Part shown: piece after piece, positions 1-11,397 of the stretch | Position numbering within the stretch: the first letter of the stretch is position 1 | How the letters are laid out: each line of letters begins with the position of its first letter | Assembly: GCF_030929505.1 (NCBI RefSeq) | Contig: NZ_JAVFVV010000012.1 | Location: 62,001-126,000 of the forward strand | Source: Mesorhizobium sp. LHD-90 | Lineage (GTDB): Bacteria; Pseudomonadota; Alphaproteobacteria; Rhizobiales; Rhizobiaceae | Length of the DNA: 64,000 bases | Direction: 5' to 3' | Translations under genes and position numbers: made by a program | The notes under the pieces: generated by a model | Told to the model about the DNA's origin: nothing | The model's input: the letters and a program-made list of their open reading frames with translations, nothing else | The model's database searches: none

Positions 1-2692
1 TCTCGCGGCGGCGGTCATCCGCAGCGGTCAGGCGTTCCTCGGCGCGGCCACGCCCCTCGCGCGCCGACGCCAGCGCCTGGATCGCGTCGGTAGCGGCCTT
101 GTCGAGCGCGACCTGTTTGGTCTCGGCAAGTTGAAGGGCATCGGACGCCTGCTTGCGCGCCTCGTCGGCCTTTGAGAGTTCCGAGAGCAGCGCGCGGCGG
201 CGCTGGTCGATTTCGTCGGGCGCGTCGGCGATCTTCTGGCGTTCCGCGTCCGCCTCGGCGCGCCGGTCCGCCAGCGCCTTGATCTGGAAGTCGGCGTTTT
301 CGGCGCGGTTCTTCCAGGTCGCGCGCTCCGTGGCGATCGCCTCCAGCCGGCGGGTGCGGGCGGCGGCCTCGCGCTTGAGGCCGTCGAAGGTCGCGCGCGC
401 ATCGGCAACGGCGGCGCGCTCGCGCGACACGGCCTGCGTCGCTTGCTCGAGTTTCGCCTGCAAGGCGGAAACATCAGGCGCGGCGGCGCGACGGGCCTGC
501 GCTTCGGCGACGGCTGTCTCGGCTTCCGAAAGGTCGGCGCCGACACGCGCCTGCGCCTCGTCAAGCGCGGCGCGGCGCGCCGACAGTTCGCCGGCGGCAC
601 GTTCGGCCCGCGCCAGCGCGTCGCGCGCCTCGCCGACCAGGCGCTGGGCATTGCGCCACGCGTCGCGCGCCTGGCGCTCGGCATCGACCCTTGCTTTCAC
701 GGCCGCCTCGGCGGCGGCGAGTGCTGCTTCCGTCGTCTTGACCCGCTCGGCGGCTTGCCGCGCCTCGACCTCCAGTTCGAGCAACCGGTTCTTCTGAGCT
801 AGCCGCTGCGCGGCGGCGGTCGGCGCATCGGCGCCGGCGACAAAGCCATCCCACCTCCACAAGGCACCTTTCCGGCTCACCAGCCGCTGGCCGGGTTTCA
901 GCAGAGGCTGAAGACGCGCGCCGTCGGCGTCCTCGACGATGCCGATCTGCCCCAGCCGCCGCGCCAGTTGCGGCGGGGCACGCACGACGCTCGCTAGGCT
1001 GGCGATGCCTCGCGGCAGGACGGGATCGTCGGCCGCAACCGCGCTGTCGCCCCAATGCGCCGGCGCGCTTCGGTCGATCGGCGCGTCGAGATCCTCGCCG
1101 AGCGCCGCCCCCAGCGCCGTCTCGTAACCGCGGTCGACGCCGATCTGCTCCAGCACGGCCGGAAAAAGCCCGCCGCCGCCAGCATTGAGGATTTTGGCCA
1201 GCGTACGCGCCTCGGTCTCGATGCGGGCGAGCGCGGCGCGCGCCTCCTGCACCGGCGGACGCGCGGCGGTCTCGGCCGTGCGGGCCTGGCCGACGGCGGC
1301 CTCGGAAGCGCCGGCCGCCTTCTCGGTCGCGTCGGCGGCGGCCATGGCCGCGTCCACCAGACGACGCTTTTCGACCGGGTCGGCCAAGGCGCCGATCTTG
1401 GCAGCGATATCGGCCGCCTCGCGGGATATCTCGGAGAGCTGGCGGGCAAACCGGTCGCGGCGCTCGGTGTTTTCGCGCAGCGCGCGCTCGATCTGGCCGA
1501 TCGCCGCCGTCGCCTCGGCGCGTTCGGCAGTCAACGCGGCGAACGCCGCCTCGCCTGCGGCGAGCACGGTGGCGGCGCGGTCGAGCGCCGCCTGCTTTTC
1601 CGCCTCGCGCTCGCCGGCGCCGGCATCCTCGGCCTTCAGCGCAGTTTCCTCCGAACCGAGACGGGCGAGCACGTCGGCATTGTCGCGGATCATCCGCTCC
1701 TCGCGGGCGATGTCGCCTGCCAGTTGCTCCAGCCGCCGCGACAGCTCGGTCTGGCGGGCGCGCACCCGCTCGCCCTCCTCGTCGAGTTGGGTGCGGGCGA
1801 TCGACAGGCGCTGGAACGTCGCGGCGGCGACCGCCGAGGCATCGCGCAGCGCCGGCAGATGATGGGCGCCAACGGCTTGAACTTTCGCAGCCTCCATCTG
1901 CTGGGCCGCGCGTTCGCCGACCAGCGAGGTGGCAACGGCAAGCGCCGACTTTGCTTCGCCTTCCTGCGCCTTGGCCGCCGTCCAGCGCAGGTGAAGCAGC
2001 GTGGCTTCCGCCTTGCGGATGTCGGCGGATAGATTCTTGAAGCGCGCCGCTTGGCGCGCCTGGCGCTTCAGGCTCTCGATCTGGCCTTCCAATTCGCCGA
2101 CCACGTCGTCCAGCCGCTCCAGATTCTGCTCGGCGGCGCGCAGCCGCAATTCGGCCTCGTGGCGGCGGGTGTGCAGGCCGGAAATGCCTGCGGCCTCCTC
2201 CAGCAGGGCGCGGCGGGCCTGCGGCTTCGCCTGGATCAGCTCGCCGATGCGGCCCTGCCCGACCATGGACGGCGAGCGCGCGCCGGTCGACTGGTCGGCG
2301 AACAGGAGCTGCACGTCGCGCGCGCGCGCCTCCTTGCCGTTGATGCGGTAGACGGAGCCGGCCTCGCGCTCGATACGGCGCGACACCTGCAACTCGTCGG
2401 CGTCGTTGAACGGCGACGGCGCGGTGCGGTCCAAATTGTCGAGGAACAGCGTGACTTCGGCGGTGTTGCGCGCCGGCCTTGTGCCGGAACCGGAGAAGAT
2501 GACGTCGTCCATGCCGGACGCGCGCATGTTCTTGTAGGAGCTTTCGCCCATCACCCAGCGCAGCGCCTCGACCAGATTCGACTTGCCGCAGCCGTTCGGC
2601 CCGACGATGCCGGTCAGGCCGCGCTCGATGACGAATTCGCCGGGCTCGACGAAGGACTTGAAGCCGAGAAGGCGAAGACGGTTGAATTTCAT
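1..2692 (-). CDS. smc: Chromosome segregation ATPase SMC, 3' end outside the window
   Basis: SMC dimers organise and help segregate the chromosome together with ScpA and ScpB. The reading frame starts at the ATG at 2692 (MKFNRLRLLGFKSF) and stays open to the window edge, about 897 residues. The Walker A loop GPNGCGKSN lies at residues 31-39. Two long Ala/Glu/Arg-rich coiled-coil arms surround a hinge-like globular part at roughly residues 510-640 (FPAVLEQIGVDRGYE). The second coiled coil runs to the edge, and the C-terminal head with the signature motif and Walker B should lie outside. The family is usually about 1150 residues, so some 250 are missing. The DsbA-like gene lies 60 bp upstream on the same strand. 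Confidence 0.95.
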   Translation of the reverse strand, partial: MKFNRLRLLGFKSFVEPGEFVIERGLTGIVGPNGCGKSNLVEALRWVMGESSYKNMRASGMDDVIFSGSGTRPARNTAEVTLFLDNLDRTAPSPFNDADELQVSRRIEREAGSVYRINGKEARARDVQLLFADQSTGARSPSMVGQGRIGELIQAKPQARRALLEEAAGISGLHTRRHEAELRLRAAEQNLERLDDVVGELEGQIESLKRQARQAARFKNLSADIRKAEATLLHLRWTAAKAQEGEAKSALAVATSLVGERAAQQMEAAKVQAVGAHHLPALRDASAVAAATFQRLSIARTQLDEEGERVRARQTELSRRLEQLAGDIAREERMIRDNADVLARLGSEETALKAEDAGAGEREAEKQAALDRAATVLAAGEAAFAALTAERAEATAAIGQIERALRENTERRDRFARQLSEISREAADIAAKIGALADPVEKRRLVDAAMAAADATEKAAGASEAAVGQARTAETAARPPVQEARAALARIETEARTLAKILNAGGGGLFPAVLEQIGVDRGYETALGAALGEDLDAPIDRSAPAHWGDSAVAADDPVLPRGIASLASVVRAPPQLARRLGQIGIVEDADGARLQPLLKPGQRLVSRKGALWRWDGFVAGADAPTAAAQRLAQKNRLLELEVEARQAAERVKTTEAALAAAEAAVKARVDAERQARDAWRNAQRLVGEARDALARAERAAGELSARRAALDEAQARVGADLSEAETAVAEAQARRAAAPDVSALQAKLEQATQAVSRERAAVADARATFDGLKREAAARTRRLEAIATERATWKNRAENADFQIKALADRRAEADAERQKIADAPDEIDQRRRALLSELSKADEARKQASDALQLAETKQVALDKAATDAIQALASAREGRGRAEERLTAADDRRRE

Positions 2693-2752
2693 GCGCACGC
2701 CTCATGGCGCGCGCAAGGGTTGCGTCCGGCAGGCGCCGGGCGGTGCGTACGA

Positions 2753-3481
2753 TCAGAGCATGCCGTCGATGATCGCCGACATTTCCTCAATCGACAAAGC
2801 CCCCTTGTACTGCTTCCCGTTGATGAAGAAGGTGGGCGTGGAGTCCACGCCGAAATCGTTGGATCCCCGCTCGCGGACAGCCCTGATCTGGTCCAGAAGT
2901 TTCTGGTCCGTCAAGCAAGCCTCGAACGTCTCCTGTGTAAAACCGGCCAGCTTGGCGATTTGCAGCAGCGCGGCGCTGGCATTTTCCGCCGTGGCCCAGG
3001 TCTGCTGCTGCTTGAACAGCACGTCGACCATCGGGAAATAGTTGTCGTTGGAGCAGCGGGCGAGCATGAACCCTCCCTCGGCTCGGGGGTCGAAGGGAAA
3101 CTCGCGCAGGATCAGCCGCGCCTTGCCGGTGTCGATATATTTGGTCTTCAGCGCCGGCAGCGTGGTCTCGTGGAAATGCGCGCAATGCGGACAGGTCATC
3201 GAGGCGTATTCGACGATGGTAACCGGCGCATCGGCCTTGCCGAGCGCCATGTCCGGCAGCGCGCCGGGCTCCAGCAGCTTTGCCATGTCGACCGTGCCGG
3301 CGGCTTCGGGCGCCTTCGCCGCAGGGGTGGCAGCCGTCGTGGCGGGATCGGCGGGGGCGGGCGCGGCAGGCGTCTCGGCCTCGGCCTTTTCGCCGCTGTC
3401 GCTGCAGGCGGCGAGCACGGCGCCGGCCGACAGGGCGGCAAGCGACGAAAGGACGGTTCTACGCGACAACGACCGAAGCAT
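2753..3481 (-). CDS. DsbA-family thioredoxin-fold lipoprotein
   Basis: Predicted periplasmic thiol:disulfide oxidoreductase of 242 residues. The N-terminus has a twin-arginine-like SRRTVL stretch, a hydrophobic segment and a lipobox ending LAAC, so Cys26 is probably lipidated. An Ala/Pro-rich linker (about 30-62) precedes a DsbA/DSBA-like thioredoxin domain with the redox motif CPHC at 97-100 and the cis-proline TP near residue 216. An open frame extends upstream to 3763, but only the ATG at 3481 gives a clean signal peptide. Like rhizobial DsbA-type proteins found beside smc, it probably acts on envelope proteins; its substrates cannot be read from the sequence. Whether it is an oxidase or isomerase is open. 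Confidence 0.88.
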   Translation of the reverse strand: MLRSLSRRTVLSSLAALSAGAVLAACSDSGEKAEAETPAAPAPADPATTAATPAAKAPEAAGTVDMAKLLEPGALPDMALGKADAPVTIVEYASMTCPHCAHFHETTLPALKTKYIDTGKARLILREFPFDPRAEGGFMLARCSNDNYFPMVDVLFKQQQTWATAENASAALLQIAKLAGFTQETFEACLTDQKLLDQIRAVRERGSNDFGVDSTPTFFINGKQYKGALSIEEMSAIIDGML

Positions 3482-3641
3482 GCGAATCACCTGCAAGGAG
3501 TTCTGGATGATGTGAACGGAAATCACGAAAAAGCGAGAGTTGGCGCGAAATAAGGCATTGCGCAGCGCAATCCAAGCCGGTTCGCGGGGGGAAGCTTCAC
3601 GAAAACGAGAGTTTCGCGTCAGTTCGACAACATGTCGCGGT

Positions 3642-4142
3642 TCAGCGCCGGCGCGAACCGCGTACCGAGGCGCCGAGCTTTTCCAGCGCGCCGCGCAGGC
3701 CCTCGTCCTCGATCGGCTGGACGCGCGCGGCGATCTCGGCCTTTTCGGCGAAAGACAGCGCACGCGGCACGCGCCGCGCCGGCTTCTCCATGGCGAGCAC
3801 AGGCTTCTGGACGATGCGGATACGGTCGACAGCCTCGAAGCCGAGGAAAGAATTGACCCGACCGATCACCTCGCCGCTCTCGTGCTGGAGATGCAGCGCC
3901 GCCAGCCCCTCGCACGCGACGATGAGGGTGGCAGGCCGAAACGGATCGTCCTCGCCCATGCGGCGCGGCCATTGCAGTCTTTCGGGCCGCGATTTCGCGG
4001 CGATGCGCGGCCCGACGATCTCTTCCCACGACTGGACCAGACCGATCGACAGGCCGGCGCGCTTGCGCAAGACAGGATCGAGAATCGCGGCGGCGAGATC
4101 GCTCACCGGAACCGGATTGCCGAACGGCCTTTTCCCTGCCAT
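3642..4142 (-). CDS. DUF721 (DciA-like) protein
   Basis: Conserved DUF721 protein of 166 residues. Family members include DciA, the replicative helicase loader/operator of many bacteria, so a role at the replication fork is the best guess for this one. The DUF721 core is recognisable in the stretch LSIGLVQSWEEIVGPRIA, followed by a short beta-rich part (LIVACEGLAALHLQH). I chose the ATG at 4142 because a GGAG stands 6 bases before it; the ATG at 4181 would add 13 residues and lacks a good ribosome site. The gene is divergent from mutY, the usual rhizobial arrangement with the DsbA-like gene downstream. Confidence 0.8.
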   Translation of the reverse strand: MAGKRPFGNPVPVSDLAAAILDPVLRKRAGLSIGLVQSWEEIVGPRIAAKSRPERLQWPRRMGEDDPFRPATLIVACEGLAALHLQHESGEVIGRVNSFLGFEAVDRIRIVQKPVLAMEKPARRVPRALSFAEKAEIAARVQPIEDEGLRGALEKLGASVRGSRRR

Positions 4143-4192
4143 GTCGTGCTCCGCATCAACAACCCGCCAGCTCCGAGCCATATCCGGACACT

Positions 4193-5308
4193 ATGGCCAC
4201 CGCCAGCCTCGCAACACCCAAAACCGGCAGCCGCGACGACGGCATCGCCGTGCGCCTGCTCGCCTGGTACGACAATCACCATCGCGACCTGCCGTGGCGG
4301 GTGCCGCCGGCCGATCTGGCGCGCGGCGTGCGCCCCGATCCATACCATGTCTGGCTGTCGGAGGTCATGCTGCAGCAGACGACGGTCGAGGCGGTAAAAC
4401 CCTATTTTCGCGACTTCCTCGCCAAATGGCCGGATGTGAAGGCGCTGGCCGCCGCGTCGAACGACGGCGTGATGCGGGCCTGGGCCGGGCTCGGCTATTA
4501 TTCGCGGGCGCGCAATTTGAAGGCCTGCGCAGATCTGGTCGCGACGCTGCCGGGCGGCTTTCCCGACAGCGAAGAAGGATTGCGCGCGCTGCCCGGCATC
4601 GGCGCCTACACGGCCGCAGCGATCACGGCTATCGCCTTCGGCCGGCCAGCGGCGGTGGTCGACGGCAATGTCGAGCGGGTGACGGCGCGGCTGTTCGACA
4701 TCCGCACGCCGCTGCCCGACGCCAAGCCTGAAATCAAGGCGCGCGTGGCGGAACTGGTGCCGGCCAGTCGGCCGGGTGACTTTGCCCAGGCAACGATGGA
4801 TCTCGGCGCGACCATCTGCACGCCGAAACGGCCGCGCTGCATGCTCTGCCCGCTGCGGCCGGATTGCCGGGCGATCCTTTCCGGCGATCCGGAACTGCTG
4901 CCGCTCAAGGCGCCGAAGGCCGACAGACCGAAGCGCAGCGGCATCGCCTATGTTGCCGTTCGCCGTGACGGCGCGGTGCTGATGCGCACGCGGGCGGAAA
5001 AAGGCCTGCTCGGCGGCATGACGGAAGTGCCAACCACCGGCTGGAGCGAAGGCCGCGGCGGCACCGGCGGCGACGGCAAACCGCCCTTCGCGGCGGGCTG
5101 GCGCAAGGCCGGCGCCATCTCGCATGTCTTCACCCATTTCGAACTCGATCTCGAAGTGCGCCGCGCTGATGTCGGCGAAATTTCTACGCCGGCCGGGCAC
5201 CGCTGGGTCGCGGCCGCCGACATTGCCGGCGAGGCTTTGCCCACGGTCATGAAAAAGGCTATCGAGGCCGCCATCCCCGGCGCCACCAAGAAGCCGAAAC
5301 GTCCCTGA
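4193..5308 (+). CDS. mutY: Adenine DNA glycosylase MutY
   Basis: MutY removes adenine mispaired with 8-oxoguanine, protecting against G:C to T:A changes. The 371-residue length is normal. The catalytic Glu lies in EVMLQQTTVEAV. The helix-hairpin-helix is ALPGIGAYTAAAI, followed by the catalytic Asp in VVDGNVERV. The 4Fe-4S cluster ligands are spaced C-x6-C-x2-C-x5-C (CTPKRPRCMLCPLRPDC). The C-terminal NUDIX-like domain that reads 8-oxoG begins near residue 245. The HAD gene follows 7 bp downstream and may be co-transcribed. Confidence 0.96.
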   Translation: MATASLATPKTGSRDDGIAVRLLAWYDNHHRDLPWRVPPADLARGVRPDPYHVWLSEVMLQQTTVEAVKPYFRDFLAKWPDVKALAAASNDGVMRAWAGLGYYSRARNLKACADLVATLPGGFPDSEEGLRALPGIGAYTAAAITAIAFGRPAAVVDGNVERVTARLFDIRTPLPDAKPEIKARVAELVPASRPGDFAQATMDLGATICTPKRPRCMLCPLRPDCRAILSGDPELLPLKAPKADRPKRSGIAYVAVRRDGAVLMRTRAEKGLLGGMTEVPTTGWSEGRGGTGGDGKPPFAAGWRKAGAISHVFTHFELDLEVRRADVGEISTPAGHRWVAAADIAGEALPTVMKKAIEAAIPGATKKPKRP

Positions 5309-5315
5309 GGTTCTC

Positions 5316-5927
5316 ATGAGCGAAGTCCGTCACATCGTGTTCGACATCGGCAAGGTGCTGATCCACTACGATCCGGACCTGGCTTTCAGCGGGCTGATCC
5401 CGGACGCGGCGGAACGCAAATGGTTCTTCGAGAATGTCTGCACGCCGGACTGGAACATCGAGCAGGACCGCGGCCGCACCTGGCAAGAAGCCGAGGCCTT
5501 GCTGATCGAGATGCACCCAGCGCATGAAGAAAACATCCGCGGTTTCCGGCGCCACTGGCACAAGATGGTGCCGCACGCCTATGACGACAGCGTCGAGATC
5601 ATGGAAGGGCTGATCGAAGCCGGGCACGACGTGACCATGCTGACCAATTTCGCCTCCGACACTTTTGTGGAGGCGCGCCGGCGTTTCGATTTCCTCAACC
5701 GCCCGCGCGGCGTGACGGTTTCCGGCGACGTGCGCATGATCAAGCCGGAACGCGGTATCTACGAGCACCACGTCGCCAGCTTTGGGCTGGAGCCCGCTGC
5801 CTCGCTGTTCATCGACGACAGCCAGAAGAACGTCGACGGCGCGATCGCGGCGGGCTGGCAGGCAGTGCTTTTCACCGACGCTGCGACGCTGCGAAAAGAT
5901 CTTGCCGCGCGGGGAATCGAGGCATGA
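5316..5927 (+). CDS. HAD-family hydrolase (IA, YihX-like)
   Basis: A 203-residue haloacid-dehalogenase-superfamily protein, most likely a small-molecule phosphatase. Motif I reads FDIGKVL with the nucleophile Asp but without the usual second Asp, as in the YihX (glucose-1-phosphatase) branch, where the motif reads DLGNV. Motif II is TNFAS, the Lys of motif III is in MIKPERGIY, and motif IV is FIDDSQKNVDGA. A helical cap lies between residues 20 and 90. It lies 7 bp after mutY and overlaps the next start by ATGA, so the three genes look like one transcript. The substrate is unknown. Confidence 0.85.
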   Translation: MSEVRHIVFDIGKVLIHYDPDLAFSGLIPDAAERKWFFENVCTPDWNIEQDRGRTWQEAEALLIEMHPAHEENIRGFRRHWHKMVPHAYDDSVEIMEGLIEAGHDVTMLTNFASDTFVEARRRFDFLNRPRGVTVSGDVRMIKPERGIYEHHVASFGLEPAASLFIDDSQKNVDGAIAAGWQAVLFTDAATLRKDLAARGIEA

Positions 5928-6277
5928 GCGATCCGGTCGACGTTCTCCGCCGCTTCCACGACGCCGTCAACGAGCAGGACTACGCCGTGATCGAGGATTT
6001 TTTCGCCGACGATGCGACCTATGGGTCGCAGAAGGTCGGCGCGCTGGAAGGCAAGGCGGCGATCATGGCAGCGTTCCACAAATATTTTGACGAGTATCCC
6101 GACCAGGTCGCGCACGACGACAGCTTTACGAAGCTTAGCGAGACGTCGGCCAAATCAAGCTGGCATCTGGAGGCGACCAGCGCAACGACTGGCGAAAAGC
6201 TGATCCGCAAGGGCGAGGAGACGATTTTCCTCAATGCGGAAGGCAAGATCGAGCGCGTGGACGTGCGTGACATCTGA
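5924..6277 (+). CDS. SnoaL/NTF2-like small protein
   Basis: A 117-residue protein of the NTF2-like fold (SnoaL/DUF4440 type). It begins with the characteristic helical stretch VDVLRRFHDAVNEQDYAVIEDFFADDATY and continues with beta strands ending KIERVDVRDI. Such folds bind small ligands or act as isomerases or cyclases; nothing here fixes an activity. The start overlaps the stop of the HAD gene by four bases, implying translational coupling. It converges on ccrM, with a hairpin repeat in the gap. Confidence 0.75.
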   Translation: MSDPVDVLRRFHDAVNEQDYAVIEDFFADDATYGSQKVGALEGKAAIMAAFHKYFDEYPDQVAHDDSFTKLSETSAKSSWHLEATSATTGEKLIRKGEETIFLNAEGKIERVDVRDI

Positions 6278-6346
6278 GGACGAGAGGACGCACGGGCGTT
6301 GCACTGAATTTGTCCGGCGCTGCCCCTCACTGCCCTGCCGGGCATC

Positions 6347-6366
6347 TCTCCCCGCAAGCGGGGAGA
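6347..6366. repeat. Short intergenic palindrome (REP-like), possible bidirectional terminator
   Basis: A perfect 9-bp stem TCTCCCCGC/GCGGGGAGA with a two-base loop sits between the convergent SnoaL-like gene and ccrM. It is preceded by a C-rich stretch ending GCCCTGCCGGGC. C-rich runs followed by a hairpin of this kind are common intergenic repeats in Mesorhizobium, as I recall them. There is no U-tract on either strand, so terminator function is only possible. Confidence 0.45.
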
Positions 6367-6376
6367 AAATAGCTCG

Positions 6377-7546
<1,170 letters not shown>

Positions 7547-7606
7547 TTATGGTTACCGTTTCGCGTAAATATTTAATGAAGCGCAGCGACCAGGGTCGAA
7601 AACCAG

Positions 7607-8430
<824 letters not shown>

Positions 8431-8564
8431 GCGCGGCTTGCCGCTTCGAGAAGCCGTCTGCTCGTTGGGTTCCGTTCCGCCACGATTTGCTCCGGCCTTC
8501 CTGCTGGTGTATGAGCGAGCCGCAAGCGGCTTCCGCTCCTTCCTCCCCCAAAATTCCGGACGTT

Positions 8565-9254
8565 ATGACCCAGCCAGACCTCGTTATTTTCGACTTCGAC
8601 GGCACACTCGTCGATTCCGAGATCATCGCCGCCCGCATCGAGGCCGACCTCTTGACCAAGGCCGGATTTCCGATCACCGGCGGAGAGATCAGCGAGCGTT
8701 ATGCGGGCCTGACCTTCAAGGACATCATGCTGCGCATCGAGGAGGAGGCGAACATTCCGCTGCAGGCCTCGCTGATCGACGAGGCGGAGGTGCTGGTCGA
8801 CCGGCGGCTGCGCGCCGAGGTGCGGCCAATCGACGGCGCGCTGGCGGCGGTGCTGTCCGTGAAGGGGCGCAAGTGCACCTGCTCCAACTCGCGCACCGAG
8901 CGCATCCTGTTCATGCTGGAAAGGACCGGGCTCGACCGGGCGTTCGGCAAGGACGACGTGTTTTCCGCTCTGAGCACGCCGAGCGGTAAGCCGAAGCCGG
9001 CCCCGGACGTGTTTGTCCATGCGGCGAAGCATTATGGCGCCGATCCGGCCAACACCTTTGTGGTCGAGGATTCGGTGCATGGCATCCACGCCGCCAAGGC
9101 GGCCGGCATGCGGGTGATAGGTTTCACCGGTGCCGCGCATTCCTATCCAGGACACGCGGACATGCTGACCGACGCCAGCGCGGAGACGGTCATCCACCGC
9201 TGGTCGGATTTCGGCGGGGTGGTGGCGGCCTTGTCGGAGTGGTCGGAGGCTTAG
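8565..9254 (+). CDS. HAD-IA phosphatase (phosphoglucomutase/YieH-like)
   Basis: A 229-residue HAD hydrolase with complete catalytic motifs: I FDFDGTLVDSE, II CSNSRTERI, III Lys in KPKPAPDVF, and IV VVEDSVHGIHAAKAAG. The cap domain lies at about residues 18-85. The pattern fits the beta-phosphoglucomutase/YieH/phosphoglycolate-phosphatase group; the true substrate is not determinable. I chose the ATG at 8565 since the protein then starts just before motif I; a start at 8511 would add 18 residues of low-complexity sequence. It converges on a lipoprotein gene. Confidence 0.88.
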   Translation: MTQPDLVIFDFDGTLVDSEIIAARIEADLLTKAGFPITGGEISERYAGLTFKDIMLRIEEEANIPLQASLIDEAEVLVDRRLRAEVRPIDGALAAVLSVKGRKCTCSNSRTERILFMLERTGLDRAFGKDDVFSALSTPSGKPKPAPDVFVHAAKHYGADPANTFVVEDSVHGIHAAKAAGMRVIGFTGAAHSYPGHADMLTDASAETVIHRWSDFGGVVAALSEWSEA

Positions 9255-9272
9255 GAACTGGCCTTCGGAACA

Positions 9273-9866
9273 CTATTGCGCGGACGCCGTCTTCTTCGGC
9301 GGACCTTCGTCGAAGCCGGCATAGATGCGGATGTTGCGCACAGTTGGATCGGGCAGGCTGATGTTCGGATCGTTGAAGACGAACTGCGAGGCGGTCGACG
9401 TGTCCGCGATGTTCGCCTGATATTTATGGAGTTCCGAATAGATCACCGTATCGCCCTGGATGACGGCGATGCGGATCGGCATGGTGACCGACCCGGGCTT
9501 GACCGCCGGCCCCGGAACGACACGCCCCGCAACCGCGACGGTGATGTTGAGCATGCCGTTGGAACGAGTGCAGCTTCGCGACACCTGGGCGATCGACGAC
9601 TGGTAGACGAGCTTGGCCGGATCGTCCTGTCCGCCCTTGGCGTAGCTGTTGAAATAGGCGGTGCCGTCGCGCAGCGTCACCGTCGGGCAATAGCCGCGCA
9701 ACTCGCTTTCCAGAACCTTCTCCTTCGCGGGCGGGGGCGCATCCTTGTTTTCGGCGCCCAGCACGGCGCCGCCGCTGTCGCCGGACTGGCAGCCGGCGAC
9801 GGCCAGCATAAAGCCGGCAAGGATCAGGCCCGGCAAGAAATGACGGTCAGCCAAACGAAACTCCAT
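9273..9866 (-). CDS. Putative outer-envelope lipoprotein
   Basis: A 197-residue predicted lipoprotein with a signal peptide (residues 7-25) and lipobox LAVAGC giving lipidated Cys26. The mature part has a low-complexity linker, then a compact beta-rich domain (VTLRDGTAYFNSYAKGG to ADTSTASQFVFNDP). I recognise it only as a conserved rhizobial type without a known role. It is divergent from thrC. Function unknown. Confidence 0.7.
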   Translation of the reverse strand: MEFRLADRHFLPGLILAGFMLAVAGCQSGDSGGAVLGAENKDAPPPAKEKVLESELRGYCPTVTLRDGTAYFNSYAKGGQDDPAKLVYQSSIAQVSRSCTRSNGMLNITVAVAGRVVPGPAVKPGSVTMPIRIAVIQGDTVIYSELHKYQANIADTSTASQFVFNDPNISLPDPTVRNIRIYAGFDEGPPKKTASAQ

Positions 9867-9988
9867 AAGCTGCTCTTCCCACCCGCAAAGCAGTTGCTCT
9901 ATAGCAACCGCGCGGCTGAAATGCGACCGGCAGCCTGGCGTTTTTGCACAGACTGGCCATAGCCGGGCCGCCGCAGGAGCAGGTGACG

Positions 9989-11392
9989 ATGAGATATGTC
10001 AGTACGCGCGGCAACGCCCCGGAACTGGGTTTTTCCGACGCGGTCCTTGCCGGACTTGCCCGCGACGGCGGCCTATACGTTCCCGCCGAGTGGCCGGTTC
10101 TCTCTGCAAAGGAAATCCGCGATCTGCGCGGCCGGCCTTATGCTGACATCGCGATGAGGCTGCTGACGCCCTATCTCGGCGGTGAGATCGACAGCCGCAC
10201 CTTCGAGACGATCGTGCGCGAAGCCTATTCAACTTTCCGCCACGAGGCGGTCTGTCCGATCGTTCAGACCGGGCACGACACCTTCTTGCTCGAACTGTTC
10301 CATGGCCCGACATTGGCGTTCAAGGACGTGGCCATGCAGCTTCTCGCCCGGCTGATGGATCATATCCTGGCCGAACGCGGCGAACGCGCAACCGTCACGG
10401 CCGCAACTTCGGGTGATACCGGCGGCGCGGCGATCGAGGCTTTCGCCGGCCGCGAGCGCACCGACATCTTCGTGCTGTTCCCGCACGGGCGCGTCTCACC
10501 GGTGCAGCAGCGGCAGATGACCACCTCCAAGGCCGGGAACGTGCATGCGCTGGCTATCGAAGGCAATTTCGACGACTGCCAGGGGCTGGTGAAGGACATG
10601 TTCAACGACCACCGCTTTCGCGACGGTGTGTCGTTGTCGGGGGTCAATTCGATCAACTGGGCGCGTATCATGGCCCAGATCGTCTATTATTTCACGTCAG
10701 CGCTGTCGCTTGGCGCGCCCGACCGGCCCGTATCGTTCACGGTGCCGACCGGCAATTTCGGCGACATCTTCGCCGGCTACGTCGCCAGGAAGATGGGCCT
10801 GCCGATCGACCGGCTGATGATCGCCACCAACGACAACGACATTCTCGCCCGCACGCTGTCGTCCGGCGAATACCGGACGCGCGGCGTCGTCGCCACCACC
10901 TCGCCATCGATGGATATCCAGGTATCGTCGAATTTCGAGCGCCTGCTCTACGAGGCGTCGGGGCGCGACTCGGGCGAGGTGAGCCGTTACATGGCCGGGC
11001 TGAAACAGTCCGGCGGCTTTTCGATCGGCGAGCGCACGCTTTCGACGATCCGTGGCGAGTTCGACGCCGGACGCGCCTCGATGGCGGAGACCGCTGAGAC
11101 GATCAGGACGACGCTCGACCGCTCCGGCTACCTGCTCGACCCCCACACGGCGACGGCCGTCCATGTCGCGGCAAAACATCCGGGCGCAGGCCCGATGATC
11201 GTGCTGGGGACCGCGCATCCGGCGAAATTCCCGGACGCGGTCGAGGCGGCCTCCGGTGTGCTTCCCGCCCTGCCCGCCTGGCTCTCAGGCCTGATGGATG
11301 CGGAGGAAAAGTACACGGTACTTCCCTCCGACCTCAAAATGGTGGAAGATCATGTTAGCCGTCATGCACGGGCGGCGCGTCAGGGAGTCTGA
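9989..11392 (+). CDS. thrC: Threonine synthase
   Basis: Converts O-phospho-L-homoserine to L-threonine with PLP. The 467-residue protein starts MRYVSTRGNAPELGFSDAVL; the ATG at 9989 is preceded by AGGAG. The PLP-binding Lys is in HGPTLAFKDVAMQ. Phosphate-binding and substrate loops follow in ATSGDTGGAA and GNFGDIFAGY. The partner homoserine kinase gene thrB lies 7.5 kb away on the other strand. The M16 peptidase gene follows after 5 bp, a conserved alphaproteobacterial pair. Confidence 0.96.
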   Translation: MRYVSTRGNAPELGFSDAVLAGLARDGGLYVPAEWPVLSAKEIRDLRGRPYADIAMRLLTPYLGGEIDSRTFETIVREAYSTFRHEAVCPIVQTGHDTFLLELFHGPTLAFKDVAMQLLARLMDHILAERGERATVTAATSGDTGGAAIEAFAGRERTDIFVLFPHGRVSPVQQRQMTTSKAGNVHALAIEGNFDDCQGLVKDMFNDHRFRDGVSLSGVNSINWARIMAQIVYYFTSALSLGAPDRPVSFTVPTGNFGDIFAGYVARKMGLPIDRLMIATNDNDILARTLSSGEYRTRGVVATTSPSMDIQVSSNFERLLYEASGRDSGEVSRYMAGLKQSGGFSIGERTLSTIRGEFDAGRASMAETAETIRTTLDRSGYLLDPHTATAVHVAAKHPGAGPMIVLGTAHPAKFPDAVEAASGVLPALPAWLSGLMDAEEKYTVLPSDLKMVEDHVSRHARAARQGV

Positions 11393-11397
11393 GCTAC

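Noticed and set aside
561-2705. A 714-residue open frame opposite or alongside smc
   Set aside because: It is a frame-shifted shadow of smc: Arg/Pro-rich, with no domain. The true SMC frame runs from 2692 to the window edge.
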